Of a stretch of 64,000 nucleotides of DNA, positions 19,661-28,006 are shown piece after piece. Origin of the DNA: Mycobacterium sp. ITM-2016-00316 (GTDB lineage: Bacteria; Actinomycetota; Actinomycetes; Mycobacteriales; Mycobacteriaceae); the NCBI RefSeq assembly GCF_002968335.2, contig NZ_CP134398.1:2542001-2606000 (forward strand), given 5' to 3'. The position numbers and the translations under genes are program-made. Below the pieces are notes generated by a model that saw only the letters and a program-made list of their open reading frames with translations, was not told the DNA's origin and did not search any database. Positions within the stretch are counted from its first letter, which is position 1. Each line of letters opens with the position of its first letter.

Positions 19661-20890
19661 TCAGGCGAATGTCATGGCGGGCACGTCGGGCTTGTGCACG
19701 ATCTGGTTGGGCACCTTGAAAAGGTCGATCAAGTTGGCGCCCATGACCTTCCGCACACCCTCATCGTCGAGGCCGTTGGCCTCCAGGTCGCCCACCAGGT
19801 TGATCGGATCGGCAAGGCCCTCGGGATGCGGCCAGTCCGAGCCGAAGATGATGCGGTCGATTCCGCACAGATCGGCCATGTCCTTGAAGTTGTCCTCCCA
19901 GAACGGAGCGACATACACGCACCGCCGGAACGCCTCGATCGGATCCTCGGGGAAGGAGTCCGGCATCTTCGAGTAGACGTCCTTGAACTGGTAGTGCAGG
20001 TAGGGCACCCAGGAGGCGCCGTTCTCGACGGACAGGATGCGCAGGTCCGGGTTGCGGGTCAGCGCACCGTGGCAGACCAGCGCGGCCATGGTGTCCTCGA
20101 TGGGACGCTTGCCCATCGCGACCATCCGGAAAGACGTGGGAGAGAACGGCTTGAACTCCGTGGCCGGTTCCCAGTCGTTGAGGTAGTTGGAGTAGCCGCT
20201 GTCGGAGGCGTGCATCGCCACCGGGATGCCGGCCTTGACACACGCGTCCCAGAACGGATCGAACTCCTCCACACCCATGGAGCGGCTGCCGCGGTACCCC
20301 GGCACCGGTGCGGGCCGGACCAGGACGGTCTTGGCGCCGCGCTCCAGACACCATTCGAGTTCTTCCAGGGCGCGCTCGACATTGCCGAGGTTGATCACCG
20401 GGGTGGAGAAGATGCGGTCCTCGTAGTTGAACTGCCAGGTTTCGTACATCCACCGGTTCAGCGCATGCACGATGTCGAGAATCAGATCCGGGTCGTCCTT
20501 CAGGCGCTCTTCGACGAGGCTGGCCAGTGTCGGGAACATCAACGTGTAGTCCAGGCCCAGGCTGTCCAGGACCTCGAGGCGGGCTGCCGGATTGCGGAAC
20601 GCCGGGATGGCCTTCATCGGCTTGCCCATCACCTCGCGGTAGCTCTTGCCGCCGCTGCCGTGCCGGAAGTAGTCCTCCTGCGCGCCGGGCCTTGCGACCA
20701 CTTCGAAGGTCGGGTTGGGGATGTAGTCGCTGACCTGGTTGCGGACCATGATCTTGGTCCGGCCCCGGACCTCGATGTAGTCGATGACGCCTTTGCGGTG
20801 GTCCGGAAGGAATTGCGTCAGCGCTTCCTTGGGCTCGTAGAAGTGGTTATCGGCGTCGAACACCGGATACGACAGGGTGCGTGAGGGCAT
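19661..20890 (-). CDS. Amidohydrolase family 2 (ACMSD/decarboxylase-like) protein
   Basis: A 409-residue TIM-barrel metal hydrolase. The N-terminal 'VFDADNHFYEPKEAL' (D-x-D-x-H metal ligands), a mid 'MHASDSGY' His and the C-terminal 'FGSDWPHPEGLADP' Asp are the expected amidohydrolase-2 ligands. This family includes decarboxylases and hydrolases of aromatic and cyclic carboxylates, so it may prepare a substrate for the two dehydrogenases. AGGAGA lies before ATG 20890. First gene of a three-gene minus-strand operon; a palindromic operator precedes it. Confidence 0.85.
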   Translation of the reverse strand: MPSRTLSYPVFDADNHFYEPKEALTQFLPDHRKGVIDYIEVRGRTKIMVRNQVSDYIPNPTFEVVARPGAQEDYFRHGSGGKSYREVMGKPMKAIPAFRNPAARLEVLDSLGLDYTLMFPTLASLVEERLKDDPDLILDIVHALNRWMYETWQFNYEDRIFSTPVINLGNVERALEELEWCLERGAKTVLVRPAPVPGYRGSRSMGVEEFDPFWDACVKAGIPVAMHASDSGYSNYLNDWEPATEFKPFSPTSFRMVAMGKRPIEDTMAALVCHGALTRNPDLRILSVENGASWVPYLHYQFKDVYSKMPDSFPEDPIEAFRRCVYVAPFWEDNFKDMADLCGIDRIIFGSDWPHPEGLADPINLVGDLEANGLDDEGVRKVMGANLIDLFKVPNQIVHKPDVPAMTFA

Positions 20891-20921
20891 TTCCGTCTCC
20901 TGAAAGGCTGGTTTCCGTGGA

Positions 20922-20940
20922 GTGGTAATGACGTTACCAC
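20922..20940. promoter_or_regulatory. Palindromic operator candidate (GTGGTAA-N5-TTACCAC)
   Basis: Seven-base arms around TGACG form a perfect inverted repeat 32 bases before the amidohydrolase start. Fifteen of nineteen bases recur at 21625-21643 in front of the neighbouring TetR gene, so it is probably that regulator's binding site. Confidence 0.7.
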
Positions 20941-20945
20941 GATCG

Positions 20946-21587
20946 TCAGAGGGGGTGACCGGGGTCGCGCAGCAGGCTGCGGACACAGAACTCGAAGATG
21001 TGGCTTCCCTCAACGGGGGCGCCGTTCAGCTCCGCGCCGAGCACGCGGAGGCGCAGCGCGCCGAGCACGGTCTGCATGATGAGCGCGGACGCGGTGTCCG
21101 TCTCGGTGGCCGACGCCTCGCGGAACACGCCTTCGGCGATACCCGCGGCGATGATGTCGCTGATCAGCAGGTGCAGCGGCGACAACACACGGGCGTACTC
21201 GCGGGGCAGCGTCTCGGCGAGATGGTCGTTGTAGAAGGTCAGGCCGCGGTTGATGCTGTCCTGTTTGGTCGATGCGGCCGGGGCGCTGATCCGGTCGATC
21301 AGGCTGCGTAGCGCGGAGATGGCGTCCAGATCCGCCACGTCTGCGCGCCAGCGGGCCGCCGACTCCGACATGATCCTGTCGACGAGCGCGAGCAGCAGCT
21401 CGTCCTTGGTCGAATAGTGCTGGTAGAACGACCGCAGCGACGTCTTCGACCGTTCGACGACCGCCAGCACGGTGAAATCGGTGCGGCCCGTCTCGCCGAG
21501 GATCTCCAGAGCGGACTTCATGAACCGCGCGGGCCGCGACTCGGCTTCCTCCGCGGCTGCCGGTGTGCGCGCCGTCGACTTGGCCAT
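20946..21587 (-). CDS. TetR family transcriptional regulator of the amidohydrolase operon
   Basis: A 213-residue TetR regulator. The N-terminal helix-turn-helix is 'EILGETGRTDFTVLAVVERSKTSLRSFYQHYSTKDELLLALVD', and the C-terminal helical ligand domain is unrelated to others here. ATG 21587 opens at MAKSTARTP; the frame running to 22289 is only the complement of the thioesterase. It is divergent from the thioesterase and 55 bases upstream of the amidohydrolase operon, with operator-like sites on both sides, so it likely represses both and itself, perhaps in response to an acyl-CoA. Confidence 0.88.
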   Translation of the reverse strand: MAKSTARTPAAAEEAESRPARFMKSALEILGETGRTDFTVLAVVERSKTSLRSFYQHYSTKDELLLALVDRIMSESAARWRADVADLDAISALRSLIDRISAPAASTKQDSINRGLTFYNDHLAETLPREYARVLSPLHLLISDIIAAGIAEGVFREASATETDTASALIMQTVLGALRLRVLGAELNGAPVEGSHIFEFCVRSLLRDPGHPL

Positions 21588-21624
21588 TTGCGGACCCCCT
21601 CTGGACCGGAACCATTGTGCAACA

Positions 21625-21643
21625 CGTGAGAATGACGTTACCG
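21625..21643. promoter_or_regulatory. Second, imperfect TetR operator candidate
   Basis: GTGAGAATGACGTTACCGT between the TetR and thioesterase starts matches 15 of 19 bases of the palindrome at 20922-20940, including the core AATGACGTTACC. Confidence 0.6.
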
Positions 21644-21671
21644 TTTTTGTAGAGCCGCCAGGAAGGGACGC

Positions 21672-22580
21672 ATGACGACATCGGACAAGACAACAATTTC
21701 GGACCAGACGCCCGAACAGGTGCTCTGGACTCTCGAGGGATTGCTCGAGCTGTTCGCTCCGCAACCCGACGGGGAGAACCGCTTCATAGCTCAGACCGGT
21801 CTCGCCGGTGCCGACGATCGTCAGGTGGTGGAGGGGACCCAGGTTCTCGCCCAGGCCATAGTCGCTGTGGCACAGAGATTTCCGGGCAAGTCGGTGCGTT
21901 CGGCCTATGCGGTGTTCGCCCGTGTGGTGCTGGTCGGCCCGCCGGTGGAACTCGACATCGACGTGGTGGCCGAGGGCCGTTCGACGGCCACCGCGGTGGT
22001 GACCGCCTCGCAGAACGGCAAGCGGTGCATCACCATCACCGTGCTGGCCGATGTGCCCTCCGGTGACGTCATCCGGCACCAGCTGCCGCGCCCGGACGTC
22101 ACCGCACCAGCGGACGCGAACGAGGGTGCGATGCCGATGACCGGCAGGCAGCTGAAGCTCGTCGACGTCGTCGACGTCAACAGCCCCGACGAGGTCGGCC
22201 CGCCCGAACTGTTCGCCTGGCTGCACTACGATCCGATCCCGGCCCGGGACGACCTGGCCAAGGCATTGATTGCGTATTTCACCGGACACCTGGGGATTTC
22301 AACGACCATGCGCGCACACGCCGGTATCGGCACCGCACAGGCACATCTGACGGTGTCGACCGCACCGATGACCATCTCGGTCAGCTTCCACGAGCCCGTG
22401 CAGTGGCAGGGCTGGCTGCTCTACGGCCACGAGAGCACCCAGGTCGGTGCCGGCATGTCCTACGTGCGCGGCACCGTGCACACCGAGGAGGGCGAGTTGC
22501 TGGCGTCATTCAGTCAGGACGCGCTGATCCGTCCGCTGCGCACCACCGACACCGGCATCAAGGAGCAATCCCGGCTGTAG
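21672..22580 (+). CDS. TesB-like acyl-CoA thioesterase II
   Basis: A 302-residue protein with a double hot-dog layout: N-terminal 'PGKSVRSAYAVFARVV' and C-terminal 'VSFHEPVQWQGWLLYGHES' followed by 'GELLASFSQDALIR', whose Gln is the expected oxyanion-region residue of TesB enzymes. It should hydrolyse an acyl-CoA to the acid and CoA. ATG 21672 follows AGGAAGGGA. Divergently transcribed from the TetR gene, so it is probably in the same regulon as the dehydrogenase operon. Confidence 0.84.
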   Translation: MTTSDKTTISDQTPEQVLWTLEGLLELFAPQPDGENRFIAQTGLAGADDRQVVEGTQVLAQAIVAVAQRFPGKSVRSAYAVFARVVLVGPPVELDIDVVAEGRSTATAVVTASQNGKRCITITVLADVPSGDVIRHQLPRPDVTAPADANEGAMPMTGRQLKLVDVVDVNSPDEVGPPELFAWLHYDPIPARDDLAKALIAYFTGHLGISTTMRAHAGIGTAQAHLTVSTAPMTISVSFHEPVQWQGWLLYGHESTQVGAGMSYVRGTVHTEEGELLASFSQDALIRPLRTTDTGIKEQSRL

Positions 22581-22653
22581 ACCCGTCGTGACATTCGGCT
22601 GACGCCAGATCGTCACCGACGTAGGGTTCCGTCAGATTTGTTCGGCTGATGGG

Positions 22654-25005
22654 ATGGGTGATATGAGTCTGGCGCGCGAGCAACTGCCCATCCCCGACAC
22701 CAAGTACGTCGGGCTCACCACGTACGACGCCAAGGATCCCAACACCAAATACCCGCCCATCCGGGAACTCCGGCCGCCCGCCGGCGCGCCGAATGTGCTG
22801 ATCGTGTTGATCGACGATGTCGGTTTTGGAGCGTCCTCGGCGTTCGGGGGTCCGTGCCAGACGCCGGTGGCCGAACGACTGGCCGCGGGCGGGGTGAAGC
22901 TCAATCGTTTCCACACCACCGCGCTGTGCTCGCCGACGCGGCAGGCGCTGCTGACCGGACGAAACCACCACTCGGTGGGCATGGGCGCCATCACCGAGAT
23001 GGCGACGTCGGCGCCGGGCAACAACAGCATCCGGCCGAAGGACAAGGCGCCGATCGCCGAAACCCTGAAACTCAACGGATATTCGACGGCGCAGTTCGGC
23101 AAGTGTCATGAGGTGCCGGGCTGGGAAGTGACGCCCGTGGGCCCGTTCCATCAGTGGCCGACCGGATCGGGTTTCGAATACTTCTACGGCTTTGTCGGCG
23201 GCGAGGCCAACCAGTACTACCCGGGGCTCTACGAAGGCACCACCGCGGTCGAGCCGCCACGCTCACCCCAGGAGGGCTACTCGCTGACCGAGGATCTGGC
23301 CGACCACGCGATCACCTGGGTGCGGCAGCAGAAGGCGCTGCTGCCCGACAAACCGTTCTTCATGTACTTCGCGCCCGGCGCCACCCACGCCCCCCACCAG
23401 GTGTCCGAGGAATGGTCGGACAAGTACAAGGGCAAGTTCGACGACGGCTGGGATGTGTTGCGGGAGAGAATCATTGCCGAACAGAAGAAGCTCGGCGTCG
23501 TTCCTGGCGATGCCGAACTCACCGCCAGGCACGACGAGATCCCCGCCTGGGATGAGATGCCCGAAGAACTGAAACCGGTGCTGGCGCGGCAGATGGAGAT
23601 CTACGCAGGCTTCCTGGAGCAGACCGATCACGAGATCGGTCGACTCGTCGACGCCATCGCCGAACTCGGATTCCTCGACGACACCCTGATCTACTACATC
23701 ATCGGCGACAACGGCGCCTCGGCCGAGGGCACGCTCAACGGCTGCTTCAACGAGATGACGACCCTCAACGGAATGCCGGGGATCGAGACGCCGGAGTTCC
23801 TGCTATCCAAGATCGATGACTTCGGCACACCGGACGCCTACAACCACTACGCGGTGGGTTGGGCACACGGGCTGTGCACCCCGTACCAGTGGACCAAGCA
23901 GGTGGCCTCGCACTGGGGTGGTACCCGTAACGGCACCATCGTGCACTGGCCCAAGGGTGTCACCGACACCGGTGCGGTCCGGTCCCAGTTCCACCATGTG
24001 ATCGACGTGGCACCGACGATCCTGGAGGCGGCCGGGCTGCCGGCGCCGACCCTGGTCAACGGGATCGCGCAGGCACCGCTGGAGGGGGTCAGCATGCTCG
24101 GCACGCTGCAATCCGCCGAAGCGGCCGAGACCCACGAAGTCCAGTACTTCGAGATGATGGGCAACCGCGGCATCTACTTCCAGGGCTGGACGGCGGTGAC
24201 CAAACATCGCACACCGTGGAAGGCCGACACCCCGCCGCCGTTCGACGACGACGTCTGGGAGCTCTATGCACCCGACGACTGGACGCAGGCCCGCGATCTC
24301 GCCTCCGAGAAACCGCAGAAACTGGCCGAGCTGCAACGGCTCTGGCTCATCGAGGCGGTCAAGTACAACGTGGTCCCGCTCGACGACCGCGGTTTCGAAC
24401 GCATCAACCCGGATATCGCGGGCCGCCCGCAGCTGATCCGCGGCAACACCCAGTTGCTCTTCGACCGGATGCGGGTCAGCGAATGGTGTGTCCTGACCCT
24501 GAAGAACAAGTCGTACTCGGTGACCGCGAATATCGTGGTGCCCGAGTCCGGGGCCAACGGTGTCATCATCACCCAGGGCGGCAGCGTCGGCGGGTGGTCG
24601 TTGTATGCGCACGAGGGCAGGCTCAAGTACTGCTTCAACTTCTTCGGAATCGAGCACTACATCACGGCCGCCGACGAGCCCATCCCTGCCGGTAGACATC
24701 AGGTGCGAATGGAGTTCGCCTACGACGGCGGCGGTTTGGCCAAGGGCGGTGACGTGACGCTGTACTACGACGGGAAAGCCGTCGGCGCCGGTCGCGTCGA
24801 GCGGACCATCCCGATGGGATATTCGGCCGACGAGGCCTGCGATGTGGGCTCGGACACCGGATCACCGGCCTCGCCGGATTACGGTCCGACCGGCAATCGT
24901 TTCACCGGCCAGATCGACTGGGTGCAGCTCGATATCGGCGAGGACAACCATGACCACCTCATCACCGCACAGCAGCGATTCAACCTCGCGATGGCGCGCC
25001 AGTAG
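22654..25005 (+). CDS. Arylsulfatase (formylglycine-type)
   Basis: A 783-residue sulfatase. The C-x-P-x-R maturation motif is CSPTR with Cys92, which must be oxidised to formylglycine by an FGE enzyme not encoded nearby. Upstream 'VLIVLIDDVGFG' provides the metal-binding Asp pair and later 'IIGDNGASAEG' another ligand cluster. The last roughly 200 residues ('LLFDRMRVSEWCVLTLKNKSYSVTANIVVP...') form a beta-rich extension of the large mycobacterial AtsA/AtsB class. No signal peptide is visible, so it probably acts in the cytosol. ATG 22663 is an alternative start. Confidence 0.92.
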   Translation: MGDMSLAREQLPIPDTKYVGLTTYDAKDPNTKYPPIRELRPPAGAPNVLIVLIDDVGFGASSAFGGPCQTPVAERLAAGGVKLNRFHTTALCSPTRQALLTGRNHHSVGMGAITEMATSAPGNNSIRPKDKAPIAETLKLNGYSTAQFGKCHEVPGWEVTPVGPFHQWPTGSGFEYFYGFVGGEANQYYPGLYEGTTAVEPPRSPQEGYSLTEDLADHAITWVRQQKALLPDKPFFMYFAPGATHAPHQVSEEWSDKYKGKFDDGWDVLRERIIAEQKKLGVVPGDAELTARHDEIPAWDEMPEELKPVLARQMEIYAGFLEQTDHEIGRLVDAIAELGFLDDTLIYYIIGDNGASAEGTLNGCFNEMTTLNGMPGIETPEFLLSKIDDFGTPDAYNHYAVGWAHGLCTPYQWTKQVASHWGGTRNGTIVHWPKGVTDTGAVRSQFHHVIDVAPTILEAAGLPAPTLVNGIAQAPLEGVSMLGTLQSAEAAETHEVQYFEMMGNRGIYFQGWTAVTKHRTPWKADTPPPFDDDVWELYAPDDWTQARDLASEKPQKLAELQRLWLIEAVKYNVVPLDDRGFERINPDIAGRPQLIRGNTQLLFDRMRVSEWCVLTLKNKSYSVTANIVVPESGANGVIITQGGSVGGWSLYAHEGRLKYCFNFFGIEHYITAADEPIPAGRHQVRMEFAYDGGGLAKGGDVTLYYDGKAVGAGRVERTIPMGYSADEACDVGSDTGSPASPDYGPTGNRFTGQIDWVQLDIGEDNHDHLITAQQRFNLAMARQ

Positions 25006-25008
25006 GCC

Positions 25009-25830
25009 TCACACCTTCAGATAGCCCTTGTCCGCCGGGATCTGGGCGGCCGTGACCAGCGACGAGCCGTCACCGGCCAGCCACAGCACGATATCGGACA
25101 CCAGATCCGGTGCGGCCAGCGAATCGGTCGGCAGCGCGCCCGGCGAGAAGCTGTGGATGTAGGTCGGGTTGTCGGCGAACATCTGGTACATGGCCACGTC
25201 ATTGCCCATCGGGGTGTCGGTGCCGTAGGGATGCACCGAGTTCACTCGGATGCCGTACGGCCCCAGTTCGACGGCCAGCGAGTTGGTCAGCGCCACCACC
25301 CCGAACTTGGTGGCGCAGTAGTGTCCGCAGCCGGGCACCGCCTTGATGCCCGCCGCCGAACTGATGTTGATGATCGAGCCGCCGTTGCCGGCCTCGATCA
25401 TCGGTGGCACGACGGCCCGGATGGTGTTCCACACACCGGTCAGATTGGTGTCCAGGGTGTCCTGCCACTGCTGCGGCGAGATCTCCCACAGCCGGCCCCA
25501 GTTCAGCACCCCGGCATTGGCGACCACGATGTCGAGCCTGCCGAACTGCTCGACGGTGTCGGCGATGACCCGCTGCTGTCCGTCGGCGTCGCGGACGTCG
25601 ACCTCGCGGGCCAGGATCTTGCGGCCTTCACCCTCGACGAGGGCGACGGTCTCGGCGAGGTCGGCGGCGGTCGCCGGAGCGTACCCGTTGCTCGCGGCGA
25701 CCGGCCCGCACGCGTCGATGGCGACGATGTCGGCGCCGGCCCGGGCCAGCCGGACACAGTGCGAACGGCCTTGTCCGCGAGCGGCTCCGGTGACATAGGC
25801 AACGCGTCCGGCCAGTGGCAGGTCGGTCAT
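25009..25830 (-). CDS. Mycofactocin-type SDR oxidoreductase
   Basis: A 273-residue short-chain dehydrogenase: NAD(H)-binding 'GAARGQGRSH' (residues 15-24), catalytic Ser157/158, Y171 and K175 ('YCATKFG'). The insertion at residues 40-66 ('DACGPVAASNGYAPATAADLAETVALVEG') marks the mycofactocin-coupled SDR subfamily, whose tightly held nicotinamide is thought to pass electrons to the peptide-derived cofactor mycofactocin. It likely oxidises an alcohol. ATG 25830 overlaps the monooxygenase stop (ATGA), third gene of the operon. The mft biosynthesis genes are not in this window. Confidence 0.88.
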   Translation of the reverse strand: MTDLPLAGRVAYVTGAARGQGRSHCVRLARAGADIVAIDACGPVAASNGYAPATAADLAETVALVEGEGRKILAREVDVRDADGQQRVIADTVEQFGRLDIVVANAGVLNWGRLWEISPQQWQDTLDTNLTGVWNTIRAVVPPMIEAGNGGSIINISSAAGIKAVPGCGHYCATKFGVVALTNSLAVELGPYGIRVNSVHPYGTDTPMGNDVAMYQMFADNPTYIHSFSPGALPTDSLAAPDLVSDIVLWLAGDGSSLVTAAQIPADKGYLKV

Positions 25831-27389
25831 GCGGGCTGCTCCTCGGTCAGTGCCGGCACACTGCGCCGGCTGTATCGGTAGTCATCGAGCGGACCGCGGC
25901 GGGCGAACCGCCGTGACGCCGTGATGGTTTGCGGCCGGTGGTAGACGGTCTCGCCGCGCGAATTGATGAAATAGGTGCGCAGGCCCGGATTGCAGGCGGT
26001 GAAGTACAGATGCGCGGTCTTGCCACGCCGGGCCATCGCGGCGTTCCAGCGGTCGAAGGCCTCCCCGGTGACCGCCGCGACCTGGCAGCCCTGCCGGCGG
26101 GTCTGTCCGATCACCCGCGCCGCGTGCCGGGCCATGGTCTCGACGAAATCGCACCACGCGAAGCCGACGAACCCGTGCGGACCCACGATCTCCCACCGGT
26201 TCGGGAGCCGGGGATGGGCGGTGCCGGCATAGCTCGCCAACCCGTGGGTGCGGTAATGCTCGGCGAGGTCGAAGCCGTCGGTACCCAGAATCGTTCCCGG
26301 GCGGTAGGTTTCGGGATCGGTCCACAGTTCGTAGCCGGTGGCCGCCACCAGCAGGTCGGCGGGGCGATGCACACCGTCGGCGGTCTGCACACCGTCGCGG
26401 GTGATCCGCTCGATGGGTGTGGTGATCAATCGGGTGTTCGGGTTGTTCAGTGCGCGGAAGAACGCACTGGAGATGACCGGCCGTTTGGCGACGATGCCGT
26501 AGTCGGGCACCAGTGCGGTCCGGGTGGCCGGGTCACGCACGGTGCATGTGAGCAGCAGCCGGTACAGCGCCCGGCAGTAGGCGTCGTACATCGGTATCAG
26601 CCGCACCAGGATCCGGTCGGGGAGCCGGGAGAAGACGTGCACGATCGGTGCGATCATCGCGGCGTCCATCAGCAGGCGCCCGGCGGCGTTCACCGTCGCC
26701 AGTACACCGGGAATGCGCAGGATCCGCCGTAGGGCCGGGGGCAGATCGAAGTCGATCTTGGGCAGCACCCAGGCCGGCGTGCGTTGATAGATATCGAGCT
26801 GCCCGGCCTCGGCGGACAGTGCGGCCGAGATCTGCACTCCGCTGGAGCCGGTGCCGATCACGGCGATGCGTTTGCCTGCGGTGACGTAGGAGTCGTCCCA
26901 GGCGTTGGGCCGCAGGATGGTTCCCGCGAAGTCCTCGGCGCCGTCGATGTCGATGTGTTGTTTGGCGTTGACATAGCCGCCCACCGAACTGATCAGGAAA
27001 CGCGCACTCAATTCGGGCCGGCCCGCGATGGTGAGCCGCCACAACCCGGCGGCGTCGTCCCAGCGTTGTCGGGTGACTTCGGCACCGGTGATCAGGTGGT
27101 CGTAGAGACCGAGTCGGGTGGCGGTGTCGCGCAGGTATCGGTAGAGCTCCGGGCCGGGCGCGAACAGGCGTGACCAATCGGGGTTCGGCGCGAACGACAG
27201 CTGATACCAGAGGCTGGGGATGTCGACGGCCAGGCCGGGGTAGTGGTTGTCGCGCCACGTTCCGCCGAAATCATCTCCGCGTTCGATGATCACGAAATCA
27301 TCGATGCCCTGACGCCGCAGATAGTGGGCGGAGGCGATCCCGCCGGGGCCGGCGCCGATGATGACCACCTCATGATCGGGATCGTTCAC
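25827..27389 (-). CDS. Flavin monooxygenase, Baeyer-Villiger-like
   Basis: A 520-residue FAD/NADPH monooxygenase. Residues 12-17 (GAGPGG) bind FAD, 'FGGTWRDNHYPGLAVD' (41-56) is the conserved second block, GTGSSG (179-184) binds NADPH. The Baeyer-Villiger fingerprint F-x-G-x3-H-x3-W is FAGTILRPNAW at 154-164, with Arg160 in place of the key His, so the type of oxygenation is uncertain. GTG 27389 starts in a GTGA overlap with the TetR stop; the frame to 27590 lies inside the TetR gene and is not used. Confidence 0.87.
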   Translation of the reverse strand: MNDPDHEVVIIGAGPGGIASAHYLRRQGIDDFVIIERGDDFGGTWRDNHYPGLAVDIPSLWYQLSFAPNPDWSRLFAPGPELYRYLRDTATRLGLYDHLITGAEVTRQRWDDAAGLWRLTIAGRPELSARFLISSVGGYVNAKQHIDIDGAEDFAGTILRPNAWDDSYVTAGKRIAVIGTGSSGVQISAALSAEAGQLDIYQRTPAWVLPKIDFDLPPALRRILRIPGVLATVNAAGRLLMDAAMIAPIVHVFSRLPDRILVRLIPMYDAYCRALYRLLLTCTVRDPATRTALVPDYGIVAKRPVISSAFFRALNNPNTRLITTPIERITRDGVQTADGVHRPADLLVAATGYELWTDPETYRPGTILGTDGFDLAEHYRTHGLASYAGTAHPRLPNRWEIVGPHGFVGFAWCDFVETMARHAARVIGQTRRQGCQVAAVTGEAFDRWNAAMARRGKTAHLYFTACNPGLRTYFINSRGETVYHRPQTITASRRFARRGPLDDYRYSRRSVPALTEEQPA

Positions 27390-27982
27390 GTGGGTCTCCC
27401 GTTGAGTCCGTCGATGATGTGGCCGGCCACGAATGTGCGCACCGCCCGTGGGCTGTCCAGATTGACGCCCATCGGGGGGAGCAACTCGAAACTGAAGAGC
27501 ACCCGCACGATCCATTCGCCGGCCCGGGTGGGATCGAGTGTGGCACCGACCTCGCCGCGGCTCTGGGCGGCCTTGACCCGCTGCCGCCACAACGCCACCG
27601 CCCGGGTCACCAGGTCGTCGCCGATATTGCGCAGCAGCAGCACCAAGATGCTCTCGTTGATTCCGTCTGCGGCAACGAAATCCGAACGCCTACGGTGTGC
27701 ACAGATGAGCACCGCCGCGGCAGCCACCTGATCAGCCAGGGTGTCGTGGCGGTCCACCTCGGTGGCCATGGCGTCGACGAAACGTGCTGCCAGGTGCTCG
27801 AGCGCGACCGTGATGGCGTGGTCGCGGCTGCCGTACGCGTTGTGCACCGTGCCGCGAGATACCCCGGCGGCCTCGGCCACGGCGGTCAGGCTGAACTGGC
27901 GGGGGCCCAGTCTGCGCAGGGTGTCCGCGGTGGCGGCGAGCAGCGCCGGTGAGCGGGAACCGGTGCGGGACATGTTGGACAC
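27386..27982 (-). CDS. TetR family regulator of the monooxygenase-SDR operon
   Basis: A 198-residue TetR protein with helix-turn-helix 'QFSLTAVAEAAGVSRGTVHNAYGSRDHAITVAL'. GTG 27982 is the longest start; ATG 27973 (MSRTGSR) is perhaps better because a palindrome overlaps the GTG. First gene of the TetR/monooxygenase/SDR operon, all with 4-base overlaps, and therefore probably autoregulated. The ligand pocket is not informative. Confidence 0.85.
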   Translation of the reverse strand: MSNMSRTGSRSPALLAATADTLRRLGPRQFSLTAVAEAAGVSRGTVHNAYGSRDHAITVALEHLAARFVDAMATEVDRHDTLADQVAAAAVLICAHRRRSDFVAADGINESILVLLLRNIGDDLVTRAVALWRQRVKAAQSRGEVGATLDPTRAGEWIVRVLFSFELLPPMGVNLDSPRAVRTFVAGHIIDGLNGRPT

Positions 27983-27997
27983 ATTAGTCAGATGTGT
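27979..27997. promoter_or_regulatory. Palindromic operator candidate (ACACAT-N7-ATGTGT)
   Basis: Six-base perfect arms separated by TAGTCAG, overlapping the TetR GTG start; another TGTGTT-like half follows at 28003. Probable autoregulatory site of the TetR gene. Confidence 0.5.
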
Positions 27998-28006
27998 GCA
28001 ATGTGT

